DNA of 13,500 nt from F23-B02 sp045599385 (GTDB lineage Bacteria; Bacillota; Clostridia; Oscillospirales; Oscillospiraceae), in NCBI GenBank assembly GCA_045599385.1, contig JAZRVW010000017.1:1-13500 (forward strand). The letters are read 5' to 3'. The notes below the pieces were generated by a model. The model saw only the letters and a program-made list of their open reading frames with translations, had not been told where the DNA came from and made no database searches. The number at the start of each line of letters is the position of its first letter. Within the stretch, counting starts at the first letter, position 1. Below, piece by piece: positions 13,470 through 13,500 of the stretch. A program made the translations under genes and the position numbers.

Positions 13470-13500
13470 GGCTTTTTGAATAAAAAAAGAATAATAAAGC

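Overview
The window looks like a chromosomal segment of a low-to-mid-GC Clostridia-type Firmicute, most like Oscillospiraceae/Ruminococcaceae. The signs are an SLH-anchored surface protein with clostridial cysteine-pair modules, strong Shine-Dalgarno sites, sigma-A-like promoters, a TTG start, a PdaB-like deacetylase and a clostridial-type Mrp ATPase with an N-terminal four-cysteine motif. This assignment is an inference from protein style; there is no rRNA to confirm it. I see no tRNA, rRNA, CRISPR array, insertion sequence or phage gene. The only gap near 300 bases is the divergent promoter region at 8743-9016, which is described in detail.

Layout. (1) 1-945: the 3' end of a secreted threonine-rich protein ending in three SLH domains. 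(2) 1044-1478: a small helical, ferritin-like protein, converging on (3) 1524-2195, a six-helix membrane protein of unknown function on the minus strand. (4) 2312-3082, minus: a membrane-anchored PdaB-like polysaccharide deacetylase with a TTG start. (5) 8742 down to 3167, minus: a tightly packed four-gene operon of an FHA-SEDS fusion (FtsW/RodA family), a class B penicillin-binding protein, an ABC-F ATPase and a YdcF/DUF218 membrane protein. The first two genes and the last two genes overlap by ATGA, and the middle gap is 13 bases. (6) 9017-10275, plus: a two-gene operon of a Mrp/NBP35 Fe-S carrier ATPase and a NifX/ORP-family protein with a Cys/His-rich tail. (7) 10331-11446, plus: a secreted family-3 beta-N-acetylhexosaminidase. 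(8) 11484-12269 and 12345-13409, minus: a membrane-anchored SGNH hydrolase and a membrane-anchored endonuclease/exonuclease/phosphatase-fold protein.

How the genes fit together. Most of the window serves the cell envelope. The SEDS polymerase and its transpeptidase form the expected septal or lateral peptidoglycan synthase pair. The deacetylase, hexosaminidase and SGNH hydrolase are candidates for wall or glycan modification. The SLH protein is a surface structure. The FHA domain fused to the SEDS protein suggests control by Ser/Thr phosphorylation, parallel to the separate FHA, rodA and pbpA genes of the actinobacterial pknAB locus. The Mrp/NifX pair is a separate metal-cluster module that shares a divergent control region with the wall operon.

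The most notable items are the FHA-SEDS-PBP-ABC-F-YdcF operon, the Mrp/NifX pair with its repeated metal-ligand tail, and the divergent control region with a tandem 20-bp repeat, two near-consensus forward promoters, a reverse promoter and an inverted repeat over a -35 box. Almost every transcription unit ends in a perfect hairpin of 10 to 14 bp. I did not find a clearly unprecedented multi-gene system.
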